From Streptomyces sp. NRRL S-1022 (lineage in GTDB: Bacteria > Actinomycetota > Actinomycetes > Streptomycetales > Streptomycetaceae), in assembly GCF_000720135.1 (NCBI RefSeq), contig NZ_JOIU01000008.1:496001-560000 (forward strand): DNA of 64,000 nucleotides, given 5' to 3'. Every line of letters starts with the position of its first letter. Positions within the stretch are counted from its first letter, which is position 1. The translations under genes and the position numbers were made by a program. The notes under the pieces were generated by a model that was given only the letters and a program-made list of their open reading frames with translations, was not told the DNA's origin and ran no database searches. Shown here in pieces: positions 8,170 to 18,351 of this stretch.

Positions 8170-9015
8170 ATGGCAGCCCGCGCGACGTCCCTCCCCCACT
8201 CCCGGCCCCGCCCGGGCAAGGGAGCCTCCGTCGTGGGAACGGTGACGCGCGGGACGACCAACCCCAACCGGCTGCGCCGCATGGACCGCTGGATCGCCGC
8301 GGTGCACGGCGCCGCGCTCCGGCGCGCGAACGATCCGGTGGCCGTCGACCTGGGGTACGGCGCCGCGCCCTGGACGGCCGTGGAACTGCTGACCCGGCTG
8401 CGCGCGGCGGCGCCCCGCACGCGGGTGGTCGGCATCGAGATCGAGCCCGCCCGGGTCGCCGCGGCCCGGCCGTACGAGCGCGAGGGCCTGGTGTTCCGGC
8501 ACGGCGGCTTCGAGGTGCCGGTTCCCGAGCGGCCGCTGCTGATCCGCGCGGCGAACGTGCTGCGGCAGTACGACGAGGACGAGGTCGCCGCGGTCTGGCG
8601 GCAGCTGTGTGCCCGGCTCGCGCCGGGCGGGCTGCTGGTCGAGGGCACGTGCGACGAGATCGGGCGGCGGCACGTGTGGGTGGCGCTCGGCCCCGAGGGT
8701 CCGCGCACGGTCACCTTCGCCACCCGGCTCGGCTCCCTGGACCGCCCCTCCGACCTCGCCGAGCGCCTGCCGAAGGCGCTGATCCACCGCAACGTGCCGG
8801 GTGAGCCGGTGCACGCCTTCCTCCGCGACTTCGACCGCGCCTGGGCCGCCGCCGCGCCGTACGCGGCCTACGGCGCCCGGCAGCGCTGGCTGCGCGCGGT
8901 ACGGGACCTGACGGCCGACTGGCCGGTGACGGACTCCCCGGCCCGCCGGCGGCAGGGCGAAGTGACGGTGGCCTGGGGTGCGTTGGCCCCCCGGGGCGGC
9001 CCGGGTCCGAGCTGA
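8170..9015 (+). CDS. SAM-dependent methyltransferase, class I
   Basis: A 281-residue Rossmann-fold methyltransferase. Motif I is VDLGYGAAPWTAVEL (about residue 58), the acidic loop after strand 2 is GIEIEPARV, and a later ...LAPGGLLVEGTCDE segment fits motif III. The family acceptor substrate is not evident; most residues outside the SAM site are unassigned. The ATG at 8170 follows TACCCTCGTACGC, suggesting leaderless expression from the promoter shared with mshA. A decaying 15-bp tandem repeat follows its stop codon. Confidence 0.82.
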   Translation: MAARATSLPHSRPRPGKGASVVGTVTRGTTNPNRLRRMDRWIAAVHGAALRRANDPVAVDLGYGAAPWTAVELLTRLRAAAPRTRVVGIEIEPARVAAARPYEREGLVFRHGGFEVPVPERPLLIRAANVLRQYDEDEVAAVWRQLCARLAPGGLLVEGTCDEIGRRHVWVALGPEGPRTVTFATRLGSLDRPSDLAERLPKALIHRNVPGEPVHAFLRDFDRAWAAAAPYAAYGARQRWLRAVRDLTADWPVTDSPARRRQGEVTVAWGALAPRGGPGPS

Positions 9016-9030
9016 CGCGGGGCCGGGCCC

Positions 9031-9146
9031 CACCGCCCGTCCGCGCACCGCCCGTCCGCGCACCGCCCGTCCGCGCACCGCCCGTCCGCACATCGCCCGT
9101 CCGCACATCCCTCGTCCGCACTTCACCCGTTCACGCACCGCCCGCT
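9031..9146. repeat. 15-bp tandem repeat, about 7.7 copies
   Basis: Consecutive 15-base units begin at 9031, 9046, 9061, 9076, 9091, 9106, 9121 and 9136 (partial). The first three are identical (CACCGCCCGTCCGCG) and later ones gather substitutions. It is non-coding and starts 16 bases after the methyltransferase stop. Simple slippage explains it; there is no spacer structure as in CRISPR arrays. Confidence 0.85.
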
Positions 9147-9295
9147 CGGGGCGCCGGGACGGAACGATCCCGGTGCGTCGTTCGTCACACCGGCGAGGAG
9201 ATCGTCGTATCCGGCGGTGAGCGGGGGAAATCCGGTTTCCGACGACCTCTGTCGCTTTGCACGCGGCCGTGGCACGATCCCTCAGGCGACCTAAG

Positions 9296-9308
9296 TTACT
9301 GACGGTAA
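9296..9308. promoter_or_regulatory. Possible operator upstream of the NlpC/P60 gene
   Basis: TTACTGACGGTAA is a nearly perfect 13-bp palindrome (one mismatched pair) 20 bases before the start codon. Its position would let a repressor block transcription or initiation. The factor is unknown. The remaining upstream sequence, 9147-9295, shows no other feature; I found no match to the conserved core of the c-di-AMP (ydaO) riboswitch that often precedes cell-wall hydrolases in Streptomyces. Confidence 0.3.
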
Positions 9309-9328
9309 ATCAGTTTGGGGGAAGAGGT

Positions 9329-10414
9329 ATGCGTTCGGGCAAGCGCGGCCTGCTCACGGCCGCCCTGACCGTGCTCTGCGCGGTGACCGTCCTCTCGGCG
9401 CCCGGCACGGCGTTCGCGTCGGCGGCGCCCGCCCCCACCCAGAAGGCGACCCCCGCGCCGACGCCGACTCCCGTGCCGGACAGGGACCTTGAGCAGGTCC
9501 GCAAGAAGCTCGACCGGCTCTACCACGACGCCGCCGTGGCCACCGACGCCTACAACGCGGCCGAGGAGAAGACGAAGAAGCAGTCCGCCGAGATCGTGGC
9601 GCTGGCGAAGAAGATCGTCGAGGGCCGGCAGAAGCTGGAGAAGCTCAAGGACCAGGCGGGCGCCGCGGCCCGCGACCAGTACCGCACCGGCGGCCTGTCC
9701 TCCAGCGCCCAGTTCCTGCTGAGCGACGACCCGGGCCAGTTCCTCGACGGTGCCGGACGGGTCCTCCAGGGCCAGCACGCGGCGAAGACGCTGATGGACG
9801 AAAAGACCCGTACCCAGCGGGACTTGCAGCGGTACGCCGACGACGCCGCCGACCGCTGGCAGCAGCTGGAGGCCAACCGCAAGGCCAAGGCCGCCGCCAA
9901 GAAGAAGATCGAGAAGCAGATCGACGCGGCCGAGGAGCTCCAGTCCCGGCTGGAGAAGAAGGAGAAGGAACGGCTCGCCCGGCTGGAGCAGGAGGCGGCC
10001 GACAAGGCGCAGACCGCCTGGCTGGACACCGGCGCCCTCAAGGACGTCCACGGCAAGGCATCCGAGCAGGGCGAGAAGGCCGTGCGGTACGCCACCCTCC
10101 AGCTCGGCAAGCCGTACGTCTGGGGCGCCGAGGGCCCGGACTCCTTCGACTGCTCGGGTCTGACCTCCCAGGCCTGGGCGGCGGCCGGGCATCCCGTCCC
10201 GCGCACCTCGCAGGAGCAGTGGAAGCAGCTGCGGCACGTCGACGTGAAGGACATGCGCCCCGGCGACCTCGTCATCTACTTCTCCGACGCCAGCCATGTC
10301 GGGATGTACATCGGCGACGGCGCGATCATCCACGCCCCGCGCCCCGGGCGCACGGTGACGATCGCGGGCGCCGGCTCGATGCCGATCCTGGGCGTCGTAC
10401 GACCGGACGCGTGA
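9329..10414 (+). CDS. Secreted NlpC/P60 cell-wall endopeptidase
   Basis: A 361-residue exported peptidoglycan hydrolase related to RipA. It has a Sec signal peptide cleaved near TAFASAAP (residue ~30), a long charged coiled coil (residues ~50-230), and a C-terminal NlpC/P60 domain. The catalytic cysteine lies in DSFDCSGLTSQAW, and the partner histidines in DASHVGMYIG and IIHAPRPG. Such enzymes cut D-Glu-mDAP links in peptide stems during growth or spore maturation. A GAAGAGG ribosome site precedes ATG 9329. The coiled coil probably controls access to the active site, as in PcsB-type proteins. Confidence 0.93.
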   Translation: MRSGKRGLLTAALTVLCAVTVLSAPGTAFASAAPAPTQKATPAPTPTPVPDRDLEQVRKKLDRLYHDAAVATDAYNAAEEKTKKQSAEIVALAKKIVEGRQKLEKLKDQAGAAARDQYRTGGLSSSAQFLLSDDPGQFLDGAGRVLQGQHAAKTLMDEKTRTQRDLQRYADDAADRWQQLEANRKAKAAAKKKIEKQIDAAEELQSRLEKKEKERLARLEQEAADKAQTAWLDTGALKDVHGKASEQGEKAVRYATLQLGKPYVWGAEGPDSFDCSGLTSQAWAAAGHPVPRTSQEQWKQLRHVDVKDMRPGDLVIYFSDASHVGMYIGDGAIIHAPRPGRTVTIAGAGSMPILGVVRPDA

Positions 10415-10749
10415 GCGCGCCGGGGGCGGCCGGCCGGCCGTGCGCCCGGTGCCCGTCGCGCCATGTGCCCGGTGTGGGGCGCACCGTGGACCCCGTGACG
10501 GGCGTCATGTGACCCACCGCACGGCCAACCCCCGCCCAAACGCACGCCGGACGTGAGCTTCGTCATCCCGTCCGGGCCGTCACCGTGTCCAACTGCGGTA
10601 CAAAACGCGGCATATGGCAGCGGCGGAGCCCGGAGCGACGCGGCTCACACCATTCCATCGGGGCGGTCCCAGCCGCTATGGTCCCGGTCGGTGGGTCGAG
10701 ACCCCTCGACGCCGCCGTGCCCTCGGGGGGAGGGAAGGAACCCAGGACG
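10415..10749. other. Intergenic region upstream of the receiver-phosphatase gene
   Basis: These 335 bases contain no supported gene; in-frame codons upstream of 10750 lack ribosome sites and good codon bias. The segment near 10660-10680 (CCATTCCATCGG, then GCTATGGT) could hold the promoter of the phosphatase gene. GC-rich short inverted repeats just after the NlpC/P60 stop may end that transcript, but there is no T-run. Confidence 0.4.
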
Positions 10750-12051
10750 ATGCCCGTACCCGTACCGCGGCAGAGAGCGATCCCGGCCGTGGAGAGTGGT
10801 CAGGCGCAGGCCGCCCGCGCAGTCGGCGGCCCCCTCAAGGAAGAGGCCCACCGCGACGCCACGCCCGTGAACGGCACCGGCGCCACTCTCACCCTGCTGC
10901 TGATCGAGGACGATCCGGCCGGCTCGCCGATCGTGCCCGACCTGCTGGACCCGGCCGGCAAGCCGATCCGCGTGCGCACCGCCCGCAACCTCACCGAGGC
11001 CGAGCGGCTGCTCACCGACGACGTCCACTGCATCCTGCTCGACCTGGCGCTCCCGGCGCCGGGCGGCAGCGACGCTGACGACGAGCTGGCCGTGCTCAAG
11101 CACGTCCTCCAGCTCGCGCCCCGGCACGCCGTGCTCGCGCTGACCGCCTCCGGCGACGCGGAGCGCGGCGCCGAGGCCGTGCGCGTGGGCGCCCAGGACT
11201 ACCTCTTCCGGGACGAGCTGGACGGCCGGCTGCTCAGCCGTGCCATCCGGTACGCGGTGGAGCGCAAGCGGTCCGACACGGCCGAGCGCCGGCTCGCCGA
11301 GGGCAGGCTGCGCGCGCAGGAGAACCGCCGCCTGGAGCGCGGTCTGCTGCCGACCCCGCTGCTGGAGGGTTCCTCGCTGCGCTTCGCCGCGCGCTACCGC
11401 CCGGGCCGCTCCCGGGCGCTGCTCGGCGGCGACTTCTACGACGCCGTCCGCACCCCCGACGGCACCGTGCACGCCATGATCGGCGACGTCTGCGGGCACG
11501 GCCCGGACGAGGCCGCGCTCGGGGTGGAGCTGCGCATCGCCTGGCGGGCGCTGACCCTGGCCGGGCTGTGCGGGGACGAGCTGCTGAACACCATGCAGCA
11601 GGTGCTGGAGCACGAGCGTGCCGACGAGGAGATCTTCGCGACGCTGTGCACGGTGGACATCGCGCCCGACGGCCGCCGCGCGGGCCTGTGCCTGGCCGGC
11701 CACCCGGCCCCGCTGATCGCCCGCCCGGGCCGGCCGGCGCGGTTGCTGCCGTACGACAACAACGGCCCCGCGCTCGGGCTGCTGCCCGGCGCCCGCTGGC
11801 CGCGGATGCAGGTGGAGCTGGGCCCCGAGTGGAGCCTGATGCTCTACACCGACGGCCTGATCGAGGGCCGCGTCGGTGCGGGCGGGGAGCGGCTCGGTCA
11901 GGACGGCATGCTGGAGATGATCCGCCGGCAGCTTGCCGCGGGACTGCGGGGCGAGGAGCTGCTGCGGGCCGCGGTGAGCGAGGTGCGGGACCTCAACGGC
12001 GGTGAGCTGACCGACGACGTCGCGGTGGTGCTGCTGGACCGGACGCGGTAG
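10750..12051 (+). CDS. Response regulator fused to PP2C (SpoIIE-type) phosphatase
   Basis: A 433-residue protein with an N-terminal receiver (residues ~40-165) and a C-terminal PP2C/SpoIIE phosphatase (residues ~205-430). The receiver keeps the acidic pair (LLIEDDPAG), the phospho-acceptor aspartate (ILLDLALP) and the threonine (LALTASGD), but the usual lysine is replaced in DYLFRDEL. The phosphatase keeps its metal-binding motifs GGDFYDAV, GDVCGHGPDEAA and the terminal TDDVAVVLL. Such proteins dephosphorylate anti-sigma antagonists. GGAAGGAA precedes the start. No partner kinase or anti-sigma gene is adjacent, so the target is unknown. Confidence 0.9.
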   Translation: MPVPVPRQRAIPAVESGQAQAARAVGGPLKEEAHRDATPVNGTGATLTLLLIEDDPAGSPIVPDLLDPAGKPIRVRTARNLTEAERLLTDDVHCILLDLALPAPGGSDADDELAVLKHVLQLAPRHAVLALTASGDAERGAEAVRVGAQDYLFRDELDGRLLSRAIRYAVERKRSDTAERRLAEGRLRAQENRRLERGLLPTPLLEGSSLRFAARYRPGRSRALLGGDFYDAVRTPDGTVHAMIGDVCGHGPDEAALGVELRIAWRALTLAGLCGDELLNTMQQVLEHERADEEIFATLCTVDIAPDGRRAGLCLAGHPAPLIARPGRPARLLPYDNNGPALGLLPGARWPRMQVELGPEWSLMLYTDGLIEGRVGAGGERLGQDGMLEMIRRQLAAGLRGEELLRAAVSEVRDLNGGELTDDVAVVLLDRTR

Positions 12052-12081
12052 GCCGGTCGCGCGGTTCCCCGCGCCCCCTGA

Positions 12082-12104
12082 GGCGCACGCGCCCCGCGTG
12101 CGCC
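12082..12104. terminator. Hairpin between convergent genes
   Basis: A perfect 9-bp stem (GGCGCACGC / GCGTGCGCC) with a 5-base loop sits between the stop codons of the phosphatase and DUF2516 genes. There is no T-run, as is common in Streptomyces, and it could serve both directions. Confidence 0.5.
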
Positions 12105-12105
12105 G

Positions 12106-12459
12106 CTAGCGGCCCCCGTTGTACGGGCCGTACGGACCGTCGCTGCTGCTCCCCCGGCGGCGGCCCCAGCCGCGGCCGCCGCCCACCTGCTGGAGGGCCG
12201 GGCGGACGTCGACGATGTAGACGATGCTCGCGACCGCGCCGGCGATGGGCAGGATCGACAGGAGCGAGAACAGGTAGCTGACGACGAGCGCGATGCCGAG
12301 GATGATCAGCCAGAAGACCTTGTTCTGCTTGTCGGCCGCGCGGAAGGCGTCCTCGCGCCGGAAGGCGGCGTCGAACAGCCCGAACGCGGCCAGAGCCATC
12401 AGAATGATCTTCAGGATGCCCAAGAATCCCGCGAAGCCCAACATCAGCATGCTGTCCAC
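12106..12459 (-). CDS. DUF2516 membrane protein
   Basis: A 117-residue protein with three or so membrane segments (about residues 5-28, 48-68 and 72-90) and a glycine/arginine-rich cytoplasmic tail. The VFWLIILGIALVVSYLF and VYIVDVRPAL segments are typical of DUF2516. The function is unknown. The start is unclear between GTG 12459 and nearby ATG codons. It lies downstream of an HBHA-like gene, the order also found in mycobacteria (Rv0475-Rv0476 region), which supports a real gene. Confidence 0.8.
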   Translation of the reverse strand: MDSMLMLGFAGFLGILKIILMALAAFGLFDAAFRREDAFRAADKQNKVFWLIILGIALVVSYLFSLLSILPIAGAVASIVYIVDVRPALQQVGGGRGWGRRRGSSSDGPYGPYNGGR

Positions 12460-12558
12460 CGCCCGTTGATCGCCGGTCCTGCTACGTCGCCACCGTACCC
12501 ATAGAACGGGCCGGACACCCCAAAGGTGCCCGGCCCGGACCCGTATCGTCGGCCATGG

Positions 12559-13152
12559 TCACTGGGCCGGCGGGACGGTCTTCTTCGCGGTGGTGGTCTT
12601 GCGCGGGGCCGGCGCCTTCTTCGCCGCGGGCTTGCTGTCCGCGTCCGGCCCGGCCGTGGCCTCGGCCGGCTTCGGCTCGTCGTCCTGGACCGGCTCGGGC
12701 TTGCCCTCGACGACGATCGCCAGTTCCTCGATCTCCTCGGCGGCCTCGCCGCGCCAGGTCTTCACGGCCTGCTCGCCATGCTCGGCGACCCGCTCGTAGG
12801 TCTCGCGGGCCTTGACGGCGTACTCGGCGGCGACGCCGACGCTGCGCAGGGCGAGGTCCTGGGCGGTCTCGCCGAACTTCTTCAGGTCGACGTCGAGGGT
12901 GCCGATGAACTCGTTGACCTTGGCCTGGAGGGTCTCCTGCGCCTCCTTGGCGCGGGCGGTGGCCTTCTCCTGCACGGCCTTGGGGTCGGTGTTGCGCACG
13001 GCCTCGATGCGGGCCGGCGCCTCGGCGCGCAGCTGCTCGACCAGGGCCGGCACCTTCTTGGCCTGCTGGAGCGCCAGATTGGCGGTACCGGCGGCGAAGT
13101 AGAGCGGAGTCGGGTCGCTGAGGGTCTTGCGCAGGTCGTCGGTGATGGCCAT
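12559..13152 (-). CDS. Heparin-binding hemagglutinin-like coiled-coil protein
   Basis: A 197-residue protein with the layout of mycobacterial HBHA: a helical N-terminal body rich in Ala/Glu/Lys (residues ~10-140), then an acidic linker and a Lys/Ala/Pro-rich C-terminus (KPAAKKAPAPRKTTTAKK). HBHA is a surface adhesin in pathogens. In a soil organism a role in the cell envelope or lipid bodies is more plausible. GGGAGGA precedes ATG 13152. It lies 80 bases after an XRE regulator on the same strand, so these two and DUF2516 may form one unit. Confidence 0.8.
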   Translation of the reverse strand: MAITDDLRKTLSDPTPLYFAAGTANLALQQAKKVPALVEQLRAEAPARIEAVRNTDPKAVQEKATARAKEAQETLQAKVNEFIGTLDVDLKKFGETAQDLALRSVGVAAEYAVKARETYERVAEHGEQAVKTWRGEAAEEIEELAIVVEGKPEPVQDDEPKPAEATAGPDADSKPAAKKAPAPRKTTTAKKTVPPAQ

Positions 13153-13232
13153 GGTGGGGGTCCTCCCGGATCGGATTCGCGTTCGGCTGGGTTGGTGTGG
13201 TCCGCGGCGGGCGTCCCGAGCCCTGGTCCGGC

Positions 13233-13706
13233 TTATCCGGCCGTCCGCCGCCGACCGGCGTCCGTGTCACTTCCTGCGGCATCGCCCGCGCCGGCCGCGT
13301 GGCCGCCGTCGCCGGGCCCCTGGTCCGCGGTCCCGTCCCCGTCCTCGGTGCCGCCCCGGAACCCGTTCTCCTTGCGGAAGGAGTCGTAGATCTGGAGCAG
13401 TACCTGCTTCTGCCGCTCGTTGAGGGACGGGTCGGCGAGGATGACCGCCCGGGTCTCCACCTCGTCCCGGTCCCGCTCGGCGTCGAGGATGCCGGCGCGG
13501 ACGTACAGCGTCTCGGCGGAGATGCGCAGGGCCTTGGCGACCTGCTGGAGCACCTCCGCGCTGGGCTTGCGCAGCCCGCGCTCGATCTGGCTCAGGTACG
13601 GGTTGGACACCCCGGCGGCGTCGGCGAGCTGCCGCAGCGACAGCTGGGCACTGCGCCGCTGTTCGCGCAGGTACTCACCGAGATTGCCGACGTTCAGCGA
13701 TGCCAT
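13233..13706 (-). CDS. XRE family helix-turn-helix regulator
   Basis: A 157-residue DNA-binding protein. The helix-turn-helix is at residues ~10-65 (EYLREQRRSAQLSLRQLAD, then ADAAGVSNPYLSQIERGLRK). A short helical region follows, then a disordered Gly/Asp-rich tail. It resembles the mycobacterial regulator upstream of hbhA (Rv0474-like). The start at 13706 has GGTGGAG close upstream. A strong palindrome at 13737-13757 lies 31 bases upstream of its start, a likely autoregulatory operator also shared with the divergent UvrA-like gene. Confidence 0.88.
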   Translation of the reverse strand: MASLNVGNLGEYLREQRRSAQLSLRQLADAAGVSNPYLSQIERGLRKPSAEVLQQVAKALRISAETLYVRAGILDAERDRDEVETRAVILADPSLNERQKQVLLQIYDSFRKENGFRGGTEDGDGTADQGPGDGGHAAGAGDAAGSDTDAGRRRTAG

Positions 13707-13736
13707 GTCTCCACCATGCCCCAGTCGCGCTAACAA

Positions 13737-13757
13737 TTGCAAGCATCTCGCTTGCAA
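13737..13757. promoter_or_regulatory. Perfect inverted-repeat operator between XRE and UvrA-like genes
   Basis: TTGCAAGC and GCTTGCAA form perfect 8-bp arms with a 5-base spacer (ATCTC). The AT-rich site stands out in its GC-rich surroundings. It lies in the divergent promoter region, so the XRE protein is the natural candidate to bind it. It could regulate itself and perhaps the UvrA-like gene, whose start is 100 bases away. Confidence 0.6.
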
Positions 13758-13856
13758 GAGTGTGTCGCCGGCCGGGAAGGGTCGGGGGGAACAGCGTGCG
13801 GGAAGTGTCAGGAATGGAGAAGCGGCCACGCCGGGGGCGCCGCTACGGTGACCGGC

Positions 13857-16223
<2,367 letters not shown>

Positions 16224-16254
16224 GCCGCGCCCTCCCGGGAGCGCGCGGGGTCCG

Positions 16255-18285
16255 TCAGAACGGCAGCGGCCGGGTGTGCACCACGTCCAGGCGGGACACC
16301 GCGCGGGTCAGCACCACGTACAGGCGGTGCGGGCCGCGGGGCTCCGCCTCGGCCACGGCGGCCGGTTCCACGGCGATGACGTGGTCGTACTCCAGGCCCT
16401 TGACCACGCTCGCCGGGACGAGGGCCAGCCGGGCGCCGGGCGCGTCGGGGCCGGCCGGTTCGAGGCCGGCCCCGGTGAGCGCCGCCCGGACCCGGCCGGT
16501 GTCCGCGTCGGCCGTGACCACGCCGACGGAGCCCTCCCGGGCGAGGGCGTCGCGGGCGGCGGTCACGGTGGCGGCGAGCAGGTCGTCGGTGGGCCGGAGG
16601 GTCAGCTCGCCGTCGGTGCGCAGGGAGGTGGCGGCGGGTACGGCGACGTCGAGGCGGGCGAGCAGCCGGCCCGCGAACTCCAGTACGGCCGCCGGCACCC
16701 GGAACCCGGTGGTCAGCGCCACCACGGCCGCGTCCGGCCGGCCGAGGTGGCGCAGCTGCCCGGGCCAGTCGCGGGCGGCCCACGGGGTGGTGCCCTGGGC
16801 GAGGTCGCCGAGGACGGTCAGCGAGCCGAACTCGGCCCGGCGGGCGATGGCCCGGCACTCCATCGGCGAGAGGTCCTGCGCCTCGTCCACGACGAGGTGG
16901 CCGTAGCCCTCGGGATGTTCGACGAGCCCGGCGAGTTCGTCCAGCAGGACCAGGTCGGCGGCCGACCAGCGGGCCGACTTGTACGAGCGCGGCGGGCGCG
17001 GCCACAGCAGCGCCGCCTGCTCGTCGGGGTCCAGCAGGCCGTCGGCCGCGCGGGCCAGCGTCCCGGCGTCGGTGAGGAGCCCGGCGAGGATCTCCTCCGG
17101 GCGCGCCTTCGGCCACACCGCGTCGAGCTGTGCGGTCAGCGGCCGGCAGCGCTCGACGCGGCGCACCCAGGAGGCCGGCAGCACCCCGGAGCGCCGCTCG
17201 GCGCGGTCCCGCAGCCGCCGCACCACCCGGGTGCGCACCCGCTCCCTCCCGACGGCGTACGGCGGCTCCTCGGCGCGTACCTCCGCGACGATCCCGGCGA
17301 GTTCGCCGGCGGGCACCCGCCAGCGGTACGACCCGTCGGGTACGGCGAGGTCGCCGGCGCCCGCGGTGCTCACGCGCGCGTACAGCGCCCGGCGCAGCAC
17401 CTCGGCCATGCGCGCATCGTGCTTGACCACCGCGGTCCGCACCGGGTCGGTGCCGGTGGCCGGGTGGCGGGCGATCTCGTCCAGCAGCGTCGACTGCCGG
17501 ACGCCCGTCTCCCCGAGGGAGGGCAGCACCTCGGCGATGTAGGAGAGGAAGGTGCGGTTCGGGCCGAGGATCAGCAGGCCGGAGCGCTGGAGCCGCTTGG
17601 GGTGGGTGTACAGCAGGTAGGCGGCCCGGTGCAGCCCGACGGCGGTCTTGCCGGTGCCGGGGGCGCCCTGCACGCACACGGAGTCGGCGAGGGCGGCCCG
17701 TACGAGGTCGTCCTGCTCGGGCTGGATGGTGGCGGCGATGTCCCGCATGGGCCCGACGCGGGGCCGCTCGATCTCGCGGGCCACGATGTCGCTGGTCCGG
17801 GACTCGCCCCGGGCCAGGTGCTCGTCCTCCAGGCCGGTGAGGCCGGCGGAGTCGCCCCGGCTGCCGGGCGCCCAGCCGAACCGGCGCCGGACCGCCACGC
17901 CCTGCGGCTCGCGCGCGCTCGCCTGGTAGAAGGCGCGGGAGACGGGGGCCCGCCAGTCGACGACGAGCGGCGGGGCGGCCGGGTCCTCGGTGATCCGCAC
18001 GCGGCCGACGTGGTAGCTCTGGCCGCCGTGCCCGGGGTCGCCGTCGGCGAAGTCGAGCCGGCCGAAGAACAGCGGGCCGGGCGGGAGTTCACGCAGGGCC
18101 TTGGCCTGGCTGCGCAGCCGGAAGCCGAGGACTTCGGCGTCGGCCCCGGAGGCGGAGACGTCCTCGCCGGTGACGACCTGCCCGGCGGCGTCCTCGACCA
18201 TGGCGGCGAGGGCCGTACGGCAGGTGTCGTGGTAGGCGCGCTCGGTGTGCAGGGCGTCCGTGAGGGCGGAATCGGGTGACGTCAT
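16255..18285 (-). CDS. HelD-like superfamily 1 helicase / RNA polymerase-recycling ATPase
   Basis: A 676-residue UvrD/Rep-like protein of the HelD type. The N-terminal helical coiled region and the linker (PPLVVDWRAPVSRAFYQAS) precede Walker A (GAPGTGKTAVGLHRAAYLLY, near residue 210). Walker B is VVDEAQDLSPME. Actinobacterial HelD proteins release stalled RNA polymerase, and the HelR branch protects it from rifamycins. Whether this one belongs to HelR cannot be told from sequence reading. It follows a TetR gene by 66 bases, and a palindrome lies in that gap. ATG 18285 begins a typical HelD N-terminus. Confidence 0.85.
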   Translation of the reverse strand: MTSPDSALTDALHTERAYHDTCRTALAAMVEDAAGQVVTGEDVSASGADAEVLGFRLRSQAKALRELPPGPLFFGRLDFADGDPGHGGQSYHVGRVRITEDPAAPPLVVDWRAPVSRAFYQASAREPQGVAVRRRFGWAPGSRGDSAGLTGLEDEHLARGESRTSDIVAREIERPRVGPMRDIAATIQPEQDDLVRAALADSVCVQGAPGTGKTAVGLHRAAYLLYTHPKRLQRSGLLILGPNRTFLSYIAEVLPSLGETGVRQSTLLDEIARHPATGTDPVRTAVVKHDARMAEVLRRALYARVSTAGAGDLAVPDGSYRWRVPAGELAGIVAEVRAEEPPYAVGRERVRTRVVRRLRDRAERRSGVLPASWVRRVERCRPLTAQLDAVWPKARPEEILAGLLTDAGTLARAADGLLDPDEQAALLWPRPPRSYKSARWSAADLVLLDELAGLVEHPEGYGHLVVDEAQDLSPMECRAIARRAEFGSLTVLGDLAQGTTPWAARDWPGQLRHLGRPDAAVVALTTGFRVPAAVLEFAGRLLARLDVAVPAATSLRTDGELTLRPTDDLLAATVTAARDALAREGSVGVVTADADTGRVRAALTGAGLEPAGPDAPGARLALVPASVVKGLEYDHVIAVEPAAVAEAEPRGPHRLYVVLTRAVSRLDVVHTRPLPF

Positions 18286-18315
18286 GCCGCCAGCGTACGG
18301 CAGACATGTAACCGA

Positions 18316-18329
18316 GTTAAGTTTTTAAC
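18316..18329. promoter_or_regulatory. Palindrome in front of the HelD-like gene
   Basis: GTTAA and TTAAC form perfect arms around a 4-base spacer, in the 66-base gap between the TetR stop and the helicase start. The AT-rich sequence with two AACC(G/A)AGT-like direct repeats is unusual here. It could be an operator for the adjacent TetR protein over the helicase promoter. Confidence 0.45.
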
Positions 18330-18351
18330 CAAGTCTCACGAAGTGGGGTTT

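Noticed and set aside
6601..9015. Very long open frames opposite real genes (for example 13233-16199 minus, 18343-21357 plus, 49452-51722 minus)
   Set aside because: These follow from high GC content. They lie antisense to genes with clear conserved motifs and lack domain signatures.
9031..9146. Possible CRISPR array
   Set aside because: Units are directly adjacent with no spacers, and no cas genes are present.
9147..9328. c-di-AMP riboswitch before the NlpC/P60 gene
   Set aside because: The conserved core segments were not found in the upstream sequence.
16255..18285. Naming the helicase helR
   Set aside because: The family fits HelD, but no rifamycin-associated element was recognised upstream and reading alone cannot place it in the HelR branch.
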